In this document: piece by piece, positions 8,771 to 17,576 of the stretch
Numbering within the stretch: the stretch's first letter is position 1
Layout: every line of letters begins with the position of its first letter
Source: Pseudobdellovibrio sp.
GTDB taxonomy: Bacteria > Bdellovibrionota > Bdellovibrionia > Bdellovibrionales > Bdellovibrionaceae
Length of the DNA stretch: 39,436 nucleotides
NCBI GenBank assembly: GCA_020696855.1
Contig: JAJFMT010000014.1
Span: 1 to 39,436, forward strand
Direction: 5' to 3'
Position numbers and translations under genes: made by a program
Notes under the pieces: generated by a model
Told to the model about the DNA's origin: nothing
What the model saw: the letters and a program-made list of their open reading frames with translations, nothing else
The model's database searches: none

Positions 8771-8860
8771 CAGGTGGTTCTAATTTGTGTCGCTATGTGT
8801 AGCCGCGCGATTCATCGGCTGGTAGCGGGTTGCAAAGCGGTTGAAATTAATTTGTGGATG

Positions 8861-10699
8861 TTAAGTTGTTGTTAAGTGATATTTTACGCTCGTAACAACT
8901 ACATTTTTTTTGTAGATCAGTGAAAGCTTGATCAACCAGGCTGTCTGATTGTGCAGCAATTGGTGATGCCATCTTGCTGTTAAGAATTCCGGAAAGATAA
9001 CAGTGATGAACTCAGTCGGATGTTCTTTCGAAACAAGATCAATGTAATCTAAGATCGGACCTGAGATTGAGCGGTATGGCGATTCCAGAACGTGCAATTT
9101 TAAATTCGGAAACTTCTCGTCCCACGCCGCTTTCAGGCGAATGTAACTTTCATCATCTGTTTTGACGTAACAAATCCTTAAGTCATGCGAGATGCTCATG
9201 CCGTAGCGAATGGCATTCATAACTCCGCGGTGAAGGCCCGAGATCGGAATCACAACAACGTGATCTGTCATCTTCTCGCAAACAGGCATCGAGTAATGAG
9301 ACTGCGAAATTTCGCGGGCGAACATGACGTAGTGCACGTGAATACGGTGAAACATGTAAACGATGGCAGGAATCACGATCACCACAACCCAGGCGCCGTG
9401 AGTAAATTTAAACGAAGCCACCACGCAAAGAACGATCGCGGTACAGGTCATTCCGAACGCGTTCAAGGCAATGGATTTTCTCCATCCTTTTTGCTTCAGC
9501 TTTAAGTGGCGAATGACCATTCCGGCCTGTGACAGAGTGAACGATAAAAACACGCCCACGGAATACAATGGAATCAGCAAGTGCGTTCGGCCTTTAAAAA
9601 ACACAATCAACAAAATCGCGATAAGCGAAAGGCCGATAATACCGTTTGAAAACACAAGGCGGTCGCCGATACTTGCAAACTGGCGGGGAGCATAGCGGTC
9701 CTTCGCCAGCAGCGAGGCCACGCGCGGGAAATCGGCGTAAGCGGTTGAAGCCGCTAAAAATAAAATCAGAACAACGCCGACCTGAACGGCATAATACAAC
9801 AAACTGTTTCCGAAGATGATTTTATTCAGCTGCGAAATCAGAGTTACGCCTTCAACGTGAGTCAGTTCGTGAACATAAACCATGTAACTGACGCCGAAGA
9901 AAAGCGCGGCCAGAATGCCGACCATCAGCATCAGTGTGGTTTTTGCGTTTTTGGCTTTTGGCTCACGGAAAAGCGGTACCGCGTCCGACACGGCCTCGAT
10001 ACCCGTTAAGGCCGCACAGCCGGAAGAAAAGGCCCGTAAAAAAAGTATCAGTCCGATTTCGGGGTAATTGGTCTGAAACACGTCAACAACAGGGTTAACG
10101 CCTTCGTGCGGGTTGCTCCAAAGGCCTTTCATGATCAACAGACCGATAGAGCCGATGAAAAAATAAGTCGGTACCGCAAAAACGGTGGATGACTCTCCCA
10201 TGCCGCGCAAATTCAGAGTCATCAAAATCAGAATGATCCATACACAAAAGAAGATCTGCACTTCGGCGAACTGCGGAAACGCCGAAATTAAATTTTCGAC
10301 TCCGGCAGAAACCGAAACGGCAACTGTTAAAATATAATCGATAAGCAAAGCTGCACCGGCAACAAGCCCGGCGCCCTGACCTAAATTTTCTTTAACAACA
10401 ATGTACGCGCCGCCGCCCTGTGGATAAGCCTGAATCGTTTCGCGGTAAGACATCGCCACAATAAACATCAGCACAACAATGGCGCCTGCAATCGGCAACA
10501 GCCAGTGAGTGGCAAACGGAATCAGTGTCGCAAGCAGTGCAAGAGGAATGACGATTTCTTCAGTCGCATAGGCCACTGATGAAAGGGCGTCAGCTGCTAA
10601 AACCGGTAGGGCTTTCCACTTAGGAATCAGTTCTTGATGATGGTGAGCGGAGTGGATAGGTGAGCCGATCAGGAATCGGCGCATTTTCGAAAGTACCAT
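8861..10699 (-). CDS. kimA: KimA-like potassium importer (APC superfamily)
   Basis: About 612 residues with twelve or so membrane segments and a soluble C-terminal domain. From memory it matches Bacillus KimA (YdaO) throughout: RFLIGSP at the start, ADALSSVAYATEE (the Asp and Tyr corresponding to KimA Asp36 and Tyr43), SYRETIQAYPQGGGAYIV, FSSGCAALTGIEAVSDAVP, and the C-terminal LHNQTAWLIK followed by a KYH ending. KimA is a high-affinity K+/H+ symporter; a general amino-acid permease label would be less precise. I start at the ATG at 10699 because GAGG lies nine bases ahead; an in-frame TTG at 10708 overlaps that site. It follows yacG by 54 bases. Whether c-di-AMP regulates it here is unknown. 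Confidence 0.8.
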   Translation of the reverse strand: MVLSKMRRFLIGSPIHSAHHHQELIPKWKALPVLAADALSSVAYATEEIVIPLALLATLIPFATHWLLPIAGAIVVLMFIVAMSYRETIQAYPQGGGAYIVVKENLGQGAGLVAGAALLIDYILTVAVSVSAGVENLISAFPQFAEVQIFFCVWIILILMTLNLRGMGESSTVFAVPTYFFIGSIGLLIMKGLWSNPHEGVNPVVDVFQTNYPEIGLILFLRAFSSGCAALTGIEAVSDAVPLFREPKAKNAKTTLMLMVGILAALFFGVSYMVYVHELTHVEGVTLISQLNKIIFGNSLLYYAVQVGVVLILFLAASTAYADFPRVASLLAKDRYAPRQFASIGDRLVFSNGIIGLSLIAILLIVFFKGRTHLLIPLYSVGVFLSFTLSQAGMVIRHLKLKQKGWRKSIALNAFGMTCTAIVLCVVASFKFTHGAWVVVIVIPAIVYMFHRIHVHYVMFAREISQSHYSMPVCEKMTDHVVVIPISGLHRGVMNAIRYGMSISHDLRICYVKTDDESYIRLKAAWDEKFPNLKLHVLESPYRSISGPILDYIDLVSKEHPTEFITVIFPEFLTARWHHQLLHNQTAWLIKLSLIYKKNVVVTSVKYHLTTT

Positions 10700-10753
10700 T
10701 GGTAGCAACCTCTAATGGTTTAACTATACTCCGGTGTTTTGCAATATCAAGAA

Positions 10754-10975
10754 CTAGACGTTGTCGTCTTCGGGGGTGTTAAAGTCGTCCGGGTTTAAGC
10801 TATCCAGGTCGAGGGGGTCTTCGGAAGCGATCTTAAAAGACTCACTTGCCCATTGCCCCAAATCTATTAGCTTACAGCGCTCCGAACAGAACGGACGCCA
10901 CTGGTTTTCATTAGAGTAAAACGTCAAACGCCCGCACTGCGGGCATTTGATTTTCTTAGGTTCATTAGAAGTCAT
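10754..10975 (-). CDS. yacG: Zinc-binding protein YacG, DNA gyrase inhibitor family
   Basis: A 73-residue protein with the YacG zinc site C-x2-C-x15-C-x3-C (CPQCGRLTF...FCSERC) followed by the diagnostic KLIDLGQWASESF. In E. coli YacG binds GyrB and inhibits gyrase. The tail is acidic (SEDPLDLDSLNPDDFNTPEDD). It lies 12 bases after the lipoprotein gene and upstream of the KimA-like gene on the same strand. No functional tie among these three is evident. Confidence 0.9.
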   Translation of the reverse strand: MTSNEPKKIKCPQCGRLTFYSNENQWRPFCSERCKLIDLGQWASESFKIASEDPLDLDSLNPDDFNTPEDDNV

Positions 10976-10987
10976 TCGTATTGTTAA

Positions 10988-11767
10988 TTAAAGTCCACAA
11001 TTAGGCGTTTGGCATTTCGCCATGCGGCCGCGCGCTGCCTCTTGTCCGCCGACTTTTAATACAAAGTCTGCGTAGTTGCTGCTTTGGTTACCGCTTGCAA
11101 CTTCAACTGTTACGATTGTGCGGTTGTAACCTGTCCAAGCGTCACCGTAACCATTGATTGAGAAACCCTGGCTGTTGTTGATCGGAGAAGCCTGCGCCTG
11201 GATTTGCAATGGGTTGCGGTAAGCACCTGAGTAGTAATTCGTGTCAGGGATGTTGATTCCGAAGAAGCTTCCTGCAACTTGCCACCAAGAACCGAAAGAG
11301 GCCTGGAAGTTGTAATACTGATTCTGTTGCGGGCGTACTGCGAAAGTTACTAGCGCAGAAGCTGTTCCGCCGTTAGCAACGTTAAAGTCAGAAGGCAACT
11401 GGATGATCACATCAAACCAACCTTGAATGTAAGCGTCACAGTTAGCTAATCCGTAGTTATTTGAAGCTAAGTCACAAACACCCATACCGTACTTTAACAG
11501 TTGTTTCATGTTAGTTATGTTAGTGATTTGTAAGTTCGAATAGCCACTGTAGTTGTCAGCGTAGAAGCCCAAGCTATAGTTATAGCCGGCACCGATTGTT
11601 CCGCCTTGTCCATTCAAGCACTGGCCATTGTAATAGTAATATCCGGCAGGACATGCACTATTAGTGTAAGCATTTGCAGTTCCAGCAGTGTTGTTCGATT
11701 TATTCGAACAGTTCACTACGAAGAACAAACTTGCGAACAGCGTTGAAAATAGTAAAAACTTTTTCAT
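10988..11767 (-). CDS. Lipoprotein of unknown function
   Basis: 259 residues. The signal MKKFLLFSTLFASLFFVVNC has Cys20 in a lipobox, so it is a predicted lipoprotein. After a Ser/Asn-rich linker comes a CPAGYYYYNGQCLNGQGG segment, a short Cys-Tyr-Gly motif common in secreted proteins of this kind. The remaining body is Asn/Gly/Tyr-rich and likely beta-structured, with another Cys pair near the end (KCQTPNC). I do not recognise the family. A good ribosome site (AAGGAG, five bases before ATG) precedes it. Confidence 0.72.
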   Translation of the reverse strand: MKKFLLFSTLFASLFFVVNCSNKSNNTAGTANAYTNSACPAGYYYYNGQCLNGQGGTIGAGYNYSLGFYADNYSGYSNLQITNITNMKQLLKYGMGVCDLASNNYGLANCDAYIQGWFDVIIQLPSDFNVANGGTASALVTFAVRPQQNQYYNFQASFGSWWQVAGSFFGINIPDTNYYSGAYRNPLQIQAQASPINNSQGFSINGYGDAWTGYNRTIVTVEVASGNQSSNYADFVLKVGGQEAARGRMAKCQTPNCGL

Positions 11768-11795
11768 AAAAGCTCCTTAGTCACCTTTCTAACAT

Positions 11796-11847
11796 TACAA
11801 TGCCAGTGCCACGGCTAAATCGAATTAAGGGGCTTTTCAGCTGTCAA
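11796..11847 (-). promoter_or_regulatory. Putative dual promoter of the lipoprotein gene
   Basis: Two candidate elements read toward the lipoprotein gene. At 11796-11811 the minus strand reads TGGCACTGGCATTGTA, a sigma-54 -24/-12 match (TGGCAC-N5-TTGC) with one mismatch in the -12 GC. At 11842-11847 there is a perfect TTGACA, but its best -10 (TTCGAT, 17 bases on) is weak. Neither is proven. Confidence 0.35.
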
Positions 11848-11937
11848 AAAAGTAATCACTAACAATTTGGGCTGTACTGACGTTTCACAGTGAGACGAAA
11901 AAAAGGTCTTAATTCGCACTGTTACAAGGTGTTAAAA

Positions 11938-11967
11938 TTGACAACATCACCCTTTAAAATTCATATT
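11938..11967 (+). promoter_or_regulatory. Putative promoter of the secreted-protein gene
   Basis: A perfect TTGACA at 11938-11943 is followed after 18 bases by CATATT (four of six to TATAAT). Transcription would begin about 7-8 bases further on, almost at the ATG at 11976. There is no Shine-Dalgarno before that ATG, so the message could be leaderless. Confidence 0.45.
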
Positions 11968-11975
11968 AACTTACT

Positions 11976-12995
11976 ATGATTAAAAGCAGCCTATTTCTGA
12001 GTTTATTGTTTTTTACGACTTTCTCATTTGCCAGAACTGAGATCTGCCCTGACCGGTCACCTTCAGAAATCTCTCCTAAAGTAAAAGTGAAAGTCACTTT
12101 TGATAACAAAAAAAACTGGTACCGCTACGAATACACCTTAGTTAACCAGGCTGACGCACGGGTTCCGATCTGGCGTTTCAGCATTGAGGCAGAGTCAGAA
12201 CCTGTTAATACCGGACACCCTGAAGGCTGGGAGCCCGCAGTATTCGATAAAAAAGCCCGCGAAATCTACTGGGTTTATAAAGCAGAAAAAAACTCGACTC
12301 TTAAACCTGATAAGAGCCTCGCAGGCTTTCAGATCGTCAGTAAAAAAGAACCGGGCTTAGTAAAATTCTATGCCGACGGCGATGTGGCCGATACACCGAT
12401 CGTGAAATTTGAAAATGATGAAGACGAAGTAGACCCGCAATCTATTGCCTGCCCCGGATTTTATAACGGTGAAGGCAATTCCGATTATGTTGTCGGTGCG
12501 ACCCGCGGTCCGGCGATTACTAATCGTTTAGAAGTTAAAATGCGCGCCAGAAAAGTGGGAATGTCTGCCTGGGGCGGCTCATTAAATCTTCCGGGAGAGC
12601 TGGAAGTATCACCGATTGATTACGATCAAATGGATGTCGTTCTCATGGGAACAAAAAACATCGATGTGACAAAAATCGAATTTAAGACTTTAGAGTTCGG
12701 CCCGGGGAAAGCCACTTTTGTGCCGGTTAAAAAAGTTTTTGTGACTGAGTTCGGAGATTTAACCGATGACGAATTCATGCAAGCGATAAAGAAAAGCAAA
12801 TCACAGCATCTCATGCTGACATTTAACACGTATGATCTGGAAGCCCGTTGTAATGTGGACCACGCCCTGTTTTTAACTGCGAAGCTCGGTTCAAAAAATT
12901 TAATGGGCGCTGTAAACGTCAAACCTGATGTTTGCGATAAAAAGACATTTGCCCGCGAAGCCAAAAAAGAAAAATACCGCGGTAAAGCGCCATAG
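11976..12995 (+). CDS. Secreted protein of unknown function
   Basis: 339 residues with an N-terminal signal peptide (MIKSSLFLSLLFFTTFSFA, cleaved probably after SFA). I do not recognise a family. The N-terminal 100 residues (KVKVTFDNKKNWYRYEYTLVNQADARVPIWRF) look like an immunoglobulin-like beta domain, and the rest is mixed with several charged stretches. Four cysteines (in EICPD, IACPG, EARCNV and PDVCDK) could form two disulfides in the periplasm. It is alone on the plus strand, convergent with ogt 14 bases downstream. No ribosome site is visible upstream. Confidence 0.72.
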   Translation: MIKSSLFLSLLFFTTFSFARTEICPDRSPSEISPKVKVKVTFDNKKNWYRYEYTLVNQADARVPIWRFSIEAESEPVNTGHPEGWEPAVFDKKAREIYWVYKAEKNSTLKPDKSLAGFQIVSKKEPGLVKFYADGDVADTPIVKFENDEDEVDPQSIACPGFYNGEGNSDYVVGATRGPAITNRLEVKMRARKVGMSAWGGSLNLPGELEVSPIDYDQMDVVLMGTKNIDVTKIEFKTLEFGPGKATFVPVKKVFVTEFGDLTDDEFMQAIKKSKSQHLMLTFNTYDLEARCNVDHALFLTAKLGSKNLMGAVNVKPDVCDKKTFAREAKKEKYRGKAP

Positions 12996-13009
12996 GTGCA
13001 AACCAGTAA

Positions 13010-13507
13010 CTAGAAAAGTGAACGCTGAGAAGATTCCAGATTCAGTAATATCTTTTTAACTTCAGTGCCACCGGCAAAGCCCGTTAATGAACCATCTTTG
13101 CCGATCACACGGTGGCATGGAACAACAATACAAATTTTATTTTTGCCATTGGCGGCCCCAACTGCTCGAACTGCTGCTGGATTTTTTAGTTTCATAGCCT
13201 GTTCGCTGTAAGAAAATGTTTTACCGAAAGGAATTTCGGTTAACGCTCTCCAAGCCTGATTCTGAAATTCGGTTCCGCTGAATAGCAATGGGATATCAAA
13301 TTCTTTGCGCTGGCCACCGAAGTATTCGTTTAGCTGACGTTCCGTCGTGCGTATGACGTTGTCTGTGCCGTCTTGCACGTCCCATCCTTCATTGGCAAGA
13401 AATCGCTTCCAGCCGTTTTCGAAAACGACAGCAGCCAAGGCTTCACCTGAAGAAACCAGATGCAAGACACCAACAGGACTGTTCATTTTTTTATGAGTGT
13501 AAATCAC
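13010..13507 (-). CDS. ogt: Methylated-DNA--protein-cysteine methyltransferase
   Basis: A 165-residue Ogt/MGMT-type suicide repair protein that removes methyl groups from O6-methylguanine in DNA. The active-site motif IVVPCHRVIGKDGSLTGFAGG is intact, and the preceding helix-turn-helix region (TEFQNQAWRALTEIPFGKTFSY) holds the arginine-finger segment. It lacks the AdaA-type N-terminal domain. It starts with GTG, overlapping the lgt stop by four bases (GTGA), and is the last gene of the ileS-lspA-lgt-ogt unit. Confidence 0.94.
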   Translation of the reverse strand: MIYTHKKMNSPVGVLHLVSSGEALAAVVFENGWKRFLANEGWDVQDGTDNVIRTTERQLNEYFGGQRKEFDIPLLFSGTEFQNQAWRALTEIPFGKTFSYSEQAMKLKNPAAVRAVGAANGKNKICIVVPCHRVIGKDGSLTGFAGGTEVKKILLNLESSQRSLF

Positions 13508-14256
13508 TTCGGATTCTGCCTTCGCCTGACGTAGCCATGGATGTAAAAAGCAAAAACACTCAACATCAAAATCAAACTGATCACTTGTGAAATCGAAAGA
13601 TTACCAAAAGGCGGAATATCAAAAAACTCTCCACGGAAGTCATCTCTGAAGTATTCAACGTTCAGACGTAAAATACTGTGCAGCAACACCCATTTCGCAA
13701 AGATATGGCCTGCCGGGCTTTTTTCGTATTTTTCGTATAGAAGTAACAATACAAAAATAAACAGCTCGCCCACGATCATATACATGGCGGTTGGGTGGCG
13801 GCCTTCCATTGCCCATGGTAACGTGCAAGCTGTTCCATAACAGCAGCCTGAAAGCAGGCAGCCTACGCGGCCCAATGCATGCGACAAAGAAAACAGCGGT
13901 GCAAAAAAATCCGCCCACTCAAGAAATTTTTGTTTTTTTATTTTCAGATAAATGTAGCTTGCAATCGAAGCGCCGATCATGCCGCCGTAAAATACAAACC
14001 CGCCGCGCCAGAATTCAAAAATCCGTGAAGGGTCCATTGAGTAATAAGGCCACTCTTCAAAAAACACATGCAGCAAACGTCCGCCGATAAAGCCCGAAAG
14101 CATCAGCACAATCGAAAGATCAAACGAGATCTTACGGTCTTTGCCGAAGCGGTCCACACGGTAAGATAATAGCACGAGCATAATTGATAAACTGACGCTG
14201 ATAACCAGAAAGAATGTAGGTAGATGAATGGCGCCGAAGTTAATAATTGGCATCAT
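13504..14256 (-). CDS. lgt: Prolipoprotein diacylglyceryl transferase family protein
   Basis: A 250-residue inner-membrane protein with about seven hydrophobic segments and Lgt landmarks: GFIGGRLLHVFFE, RGGFVFYGGMIGASIASY and HALGRVGCLLSGCCYG. Lgt transfers a diacylglyceryl group from phosphatidylglycerol to the lipobox Cys of prolipoproteins. The signature differs from E. coli GRIGNFINGELYG: the Asn and Glu positions are Cys here, as in a known subgroup of the family. It could be the sole Lgt or a specialised paralog. It sits between lspA, the next enzyme of the pathway, and ogt, with four-base overlaps on both sides. Confidence 0.85.
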   Translation of the reverse strand: MMPIINFGAIHLPTFFLVISVSLSIMLVLLSYRVDRFGKDRKISFDLSIVLMLSGFIGGRLLHVFFEEWPYYSMDPSRIFEFWRGGFVFYGGMIGASIASYIYLKIKKQKFLEWADFFAPLFSLSHALGRVGCLLSGCCYGTACTLPWAMEGRHPTAMYMIVGELFIFVLLLLYEKYEKSPAGHIFAKWVLLHSILRLNVEYFRDDFRGEFFDIPPFGNLSISQVISLILMLSVFAFYIHGYVRRRQNPK

Positions 14257-14753
14257 GCTTCGGTTTTGTCGCTTTCTCTGAACATAAAGAACACTAAGCT
14301 GATAACACCGCCGACGATGGCCATGTCAGACACGTTAAATGCCGGCCATGAATGACCTTTGTAATGAAAATCCAAAAAATCGATAACATACCGAAACTGT
14401 AAGCGGTCAATGTAGTTGCCAAGTGCTCCTGCGAAAATAAAACTTAGCGCTAAGACCTGCTTGAGGTCATTATCCCGCACCGTCTTTAAAATATATAAAA
14501 TCGTGATGCAGGCAATCGGTGGAATCATTAAAAAAAAGTATTCGCGAAAGCTGGCAGATGATTGCCCCAGAATGCCGAAAGCTGCTCCGAAATTTCTTAC
14601 GTAAGTGATGTGGAAAAACCCAGGGATAACCGGAACAGACTCATGCAGCGCAAACTGCGTGTGCACATACAGCTTTGTGATCTGATCCAATGAGATGACC
14701 AGACCGGTTAGGCACATCAATAATAAGTACTTCCGTTGCAGCGGTATACTCAC
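14253..14753 (-). CDS. lspA: Lipoprotein signal peptidase LspA
   Basis: A 166-residue aspartyl protease of the inner membrane with four membrane segments, which cleaves the signal peptide of lipid-modified prolipoproteins. The two catalytic Asp motifs are present: GALGNYIDRL and FNVSDMAIVGG. The Asn in VRNFGAAFGIL is the conserved substrate-contact region. It starts with GTG overlapping the ileS stop by four bases. The ileS-lspA pairing is common in proteobacteria. Confidence 0.95.
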   Translation of the reverse strand: MSIPLQRKYLLLMCLTGLVISLDQITKLYVHTQFALHESVPVIPGFFHITYVRNFGAAFGILGQSSASFREYFFLMIPPIACITILYILKTVRDNDLKQVLALSFIFAGALGNYIDRLQFRYVIDFLDFHYKGHSWPAFNVSDMAIVGGVISLVFFMFRESDKTEA

Positions 14754-17545
14754 GTCAAAGCCTCAACACATTTAGGGCAAACCCCTAAAGTTTTTTCAGC
14801 TTTAGAAATCTCTGTCGAGTAAACCCAGCATCTGACACATTTTTCACCGTCAGCTTTGCTTGCGGCAACAGCGTAAGGGGCTTTTGCTACATGCAATTTA
14901 GAAACAATCAGGATTTCGCGTAAATCTGCCGTCGCCTGTAAGGCAGCAAGAGTTTCGTTTTCAGCAGAAATATTCACAGCCGCTTCAAGGCTAGAGCCGA
15001 TTGTTTTATTTGTACGAAGCTCTTCCAGTTTCTTTTGAACATCGCTTCTGACAGACAGAACTTTTTCGAAGTGCTGGTGAAGCTCCGGTTTATTCCATTC
15101 AGGTTTTGCACCCGGGAAGTCTTCTAAGAAGACAGAATCTTTTTTGTCACCTGTTTTGAAATAGCTGTATGTCTCTTCAGCCAGGAATGAAAGAATCGGG
15201 GCCATCATGCGAATCAGGCTGCTGGTTGTAATGTAAAGCACGGTTTGAGAGCTTCTTCGCGCCAGTCCATCCGGCTTCCAAGTGTAAAGTCTGTCTTTTA
15301 AGATATCCATGTACGTTGCAGACAAAGTGACAGTGAAGAAATGATTTAACAGATGATATACACGGTAGAATTCATATTTATCATATGCTGCCGTCACATC
15401 ATTAATGAGAACGTAAAGCTGATGCATCATCCACTGGTCGATTTGTGTCATCTTCTCGTGCGGGACCTGATCTTTTGCAAAATCAAAATCTGAAGTTGAG
15501 CCCAGTAAGAAGCGCATTGTGTTTCGGATCTTACGGTAAGTTTCTGTTACCCGCGTTAACTCTTCTTTACCGCAACCGATATCGTTACCGTAATCGCCGT
15601 AAGAAGCCCACAAGCGAACAATCTCAGATCCGCTCTTAGACGAAACTTCATTAGGATCAATGACGTTACCTAAAGACTTACTCATTTTACGGCCTTGCGA
15701 ATCATTCACGAATCCGTGAGTGATCAAAGCTTTAAATGGCGGTTTATCTGTTGTCGACATTGATGAAAGCATTGAAGTATTAAACCAGCCGCGGTGCTGA
15801 TCTGAACCTTCTAAGTAAATATCAGCCTGGGCATTCTTGTAGCCATGTCCTGCTTTCGGCGAGTGAACCGCTGCATGACAAACGCCGGAATCAAACCACA
15901 CATCCAGAATGTCGCGGCCTAATTTAAATCCTTGAGACCCGAATTCCGGTTTTGCGTTTGCCGGCTTCTTCCAGTTCGTGCCCGCTAAAGCGTTGGCGTC
16001 AGCTTTGTGGTAGGCTTCAATTCCGCCTTCTGCAACTAAGTCTGCCGCTTTCATCATGATATCGTAATCTGCCAGAGGCTCGCCGGTGGCAACACAAGTT
16101 AAAATCGGAATCGGTACTCCCCAGATTCTCTGGCGCGATAAACACCAGTCAGGGCGGTTTTCCATCATGGCTTGAAAGCGTGCGCGGCCCCACTCAGGGA
16201 AGAACTGAACTTCATCCAGCGCCTTCAAAGTATTTTTTCTGATTTGTGAGTTTTCCTGATCGATACCGATAAACCACTGCGCCGTTGTTCTGAAAATCAA
16301 TGGAGTTTTAGAGCGCCAGCAATGAGGGTAGCTGTGAACAAATTCAGAAAACTTTAAAAGGTGGCCTGAATTTTTTAATTTCTCAATGATCATCGGATTG
16401 GCTTTGAAAATATTTACGCCTTCCATTTCTGAAAAGTCGCTTGTGTATTTTCCGCCATCGTCGACCGGGTTTAAAACCGGTAAACGGTATTTTTGGCCGA
16501 CTCTAAAGTCGTCCGCGCCGTGACCTGGAGCTGTATGAACGCAACCGGTACCGGCATCTGCTGTTACGTGATCTCCTAATACGATAATAGAATCACGGTC
16601 GATAAAAGGGTGACGGGCTTTACCTAGCTCTAAAGAAGCACCCTTGAATTCAGATTTTTTTGTTAACGTTAATCCGATTTCTTTTTCGAAAGATTCTTTT
16701 AGAGCTGTTGCGATAATTAAGTTTTCTTTTTGTCCGTTGATCTCTGTTGCGAAAACACCGTAATCAAATTCAGGGTGTAAAGCGATTCCGGTATTCGCAG
16801 GCAGCGTCCAAGGAGTTGTTGTCCAGATGACGAAAGACGTTTTCTCTGCAGGATTTCCTAACTTTTGCAGTGTCGCTGCATCTTTAACTTCAAATTTCAC
16901 AAAAATCGAAGGTGACTTGTGATCATGATACTCAACTTCAGCATCTGCCAATGCTGTTTTCAGTGTCCAGTTCCAGTAAACCGGCTTCACGCCTTGATAG
17001 ATCACGCCGCGTTTGAAAGCGCGGGCGAACTCACGAATCTCTTCAGCTTCGTAATCTTTAGACATGGTTAAGTAAGGGTTTTCCCAGTCGGCGATTACAC
17101 CGAGGCGCTTAAACTGCTCGCGCTGGTGTTTAACCCACTTCGAAGCTTCTTCTCTGCATAAGGCTAAAATTTCCTGATCTGACTTCACCAGTTTTTTTTC
17201 AGAAAGATCTTTCATGACTTTGTGCTCGATCGGAAGTCCGTGGCAGTCCCAGCCCGGAACAAATGGCGCGTAGTGGCCCTTCATCGATTTGTACTTAATG
17301 ACAAAATCTTTAAGAGATTTATTAAGCGCATGGCCGATGTGAATCGAACCGTTTGCGTAAGGCGGGCCATCCGGCAAAGTAAAACCGGGATTATTTTTAT
17401 TTTTTTCTAAAATACGCTGATAAATTTTTTCTGATTCCCATTTTGCGATGATTTTAGGTTCGTTGATAGGTAAATCACCCTTCATCGGAAAGTCGGTTTG
17501 TGGAAGACGGATCGTATTTTTATAATCTGGGGTTGCGGCAGACAA
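14750..17545 (-). CDS. ileS: Isoleucyl-tRNA synthetase
   Basis: A 931-residue class I aminoacyl-tRNA synthetase of full bacterial length that charges tRNA-Ile. The HIGH motif appears in PPYANGSIHIGHALNK around residue 65 and the KMSKS motif in GRKMSKSLGN around residue 600. The editing (CP1) domain carries TTTPWTLPANTG and GTGCVHTAPGHGADDF. The C-terminal zinc knuckle (CVRCW...CPKCVEAL) shows the bacterial IleS1 type. It starts with TTG, seven bases after AAGGAG. It heads an operon with lspA, lgt and ogt. I see no T-box upstream. Confidence 0.97.
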   Translation of the reverse strand: MSAATPDYKNTIRLPQTDFPMKGDLPINEPKIIAKWESEKIYQRILEKNKNNPGFTLPDGPPYANGSIHIGHALNKSLKDFVIKYKSMKGHYAPFVPGWDCHGLPIEHKVMKDLSEKKLVKSDQEILALCREEASKWVKHQREQFKRLGVIADWENPYLTMSKDYEAEEIREFARAFKRGVIYQGVKPVYWNWTLKTALADAEVEYHDHKSPSIFVKFEVKDAATLQKLGNPAEKTSFVIWTTTPWTLPANTGIALHPEFDYGVFATEINGQKENLIIATALKESFEKEIGLTLTKKSEFKGASLELGKARHPFIDRDSIIVLGDHVTADAGTGCVHTAPGHGADDFRVGQKYRLPVLNPVDDGGKYTSDFSEMEGVNIFKANPMIIEKLKNSGHLLKFSEFVHSYPHCWRSKTPLIFRTTAQWFIGIDQENSQIRKNTLKALDEVQFFPEWGRARFQAMMENRPDWCLSRQRIWGVPIPILTCVATGEPLADYDIMMKAADLVAEGGIEAYHKADANALAGTNWKKPANAKPEFGSQGFKLGRDILDVWFDSGVCHAAVHSPKAGHGYKNAQADIYLEGSDQHRGWFNTSMLSSMSTTDKPPFKALITHGFVNDSQGRKMSKSLGNVIDPNEVSSKSGSEIVRLWASYGDYGNDIGCGKEELTRVTETYRKIRNTMRFLLGSTSDFDFAKDQVPHEKMTQIDQWMMHQLYVLINDVTAAYDKYEFYRVYHLLNHFFTVTLSATYMDILKDRLYTWKPDGLARRSSQTVLYITTSSLIRMMAPILSFLAEETYSYFKTGDKKDSVFLEDFPGAKPEWNKPELHQHFEKVLSVRSDVQKKLEELRTNKTIGSSLEAAVNISAENETLAALQATADLREILIVSKLHVAKAPYAVAASKADGEKCVRCWVYSTEISKAEKTLGVCPKCVEALT

Positions 17546-17576
17546 TGGAATCTCCTTGATCGAAAATACAAATCTA

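Noticed and set aside
10700..10753. c-di-AMP (ydaO-type) riboswitch before the KimA-like gene
   Set aside because: The gap is only 54 bases, far too short for that riboswitch, and shows none of its conserved segments.
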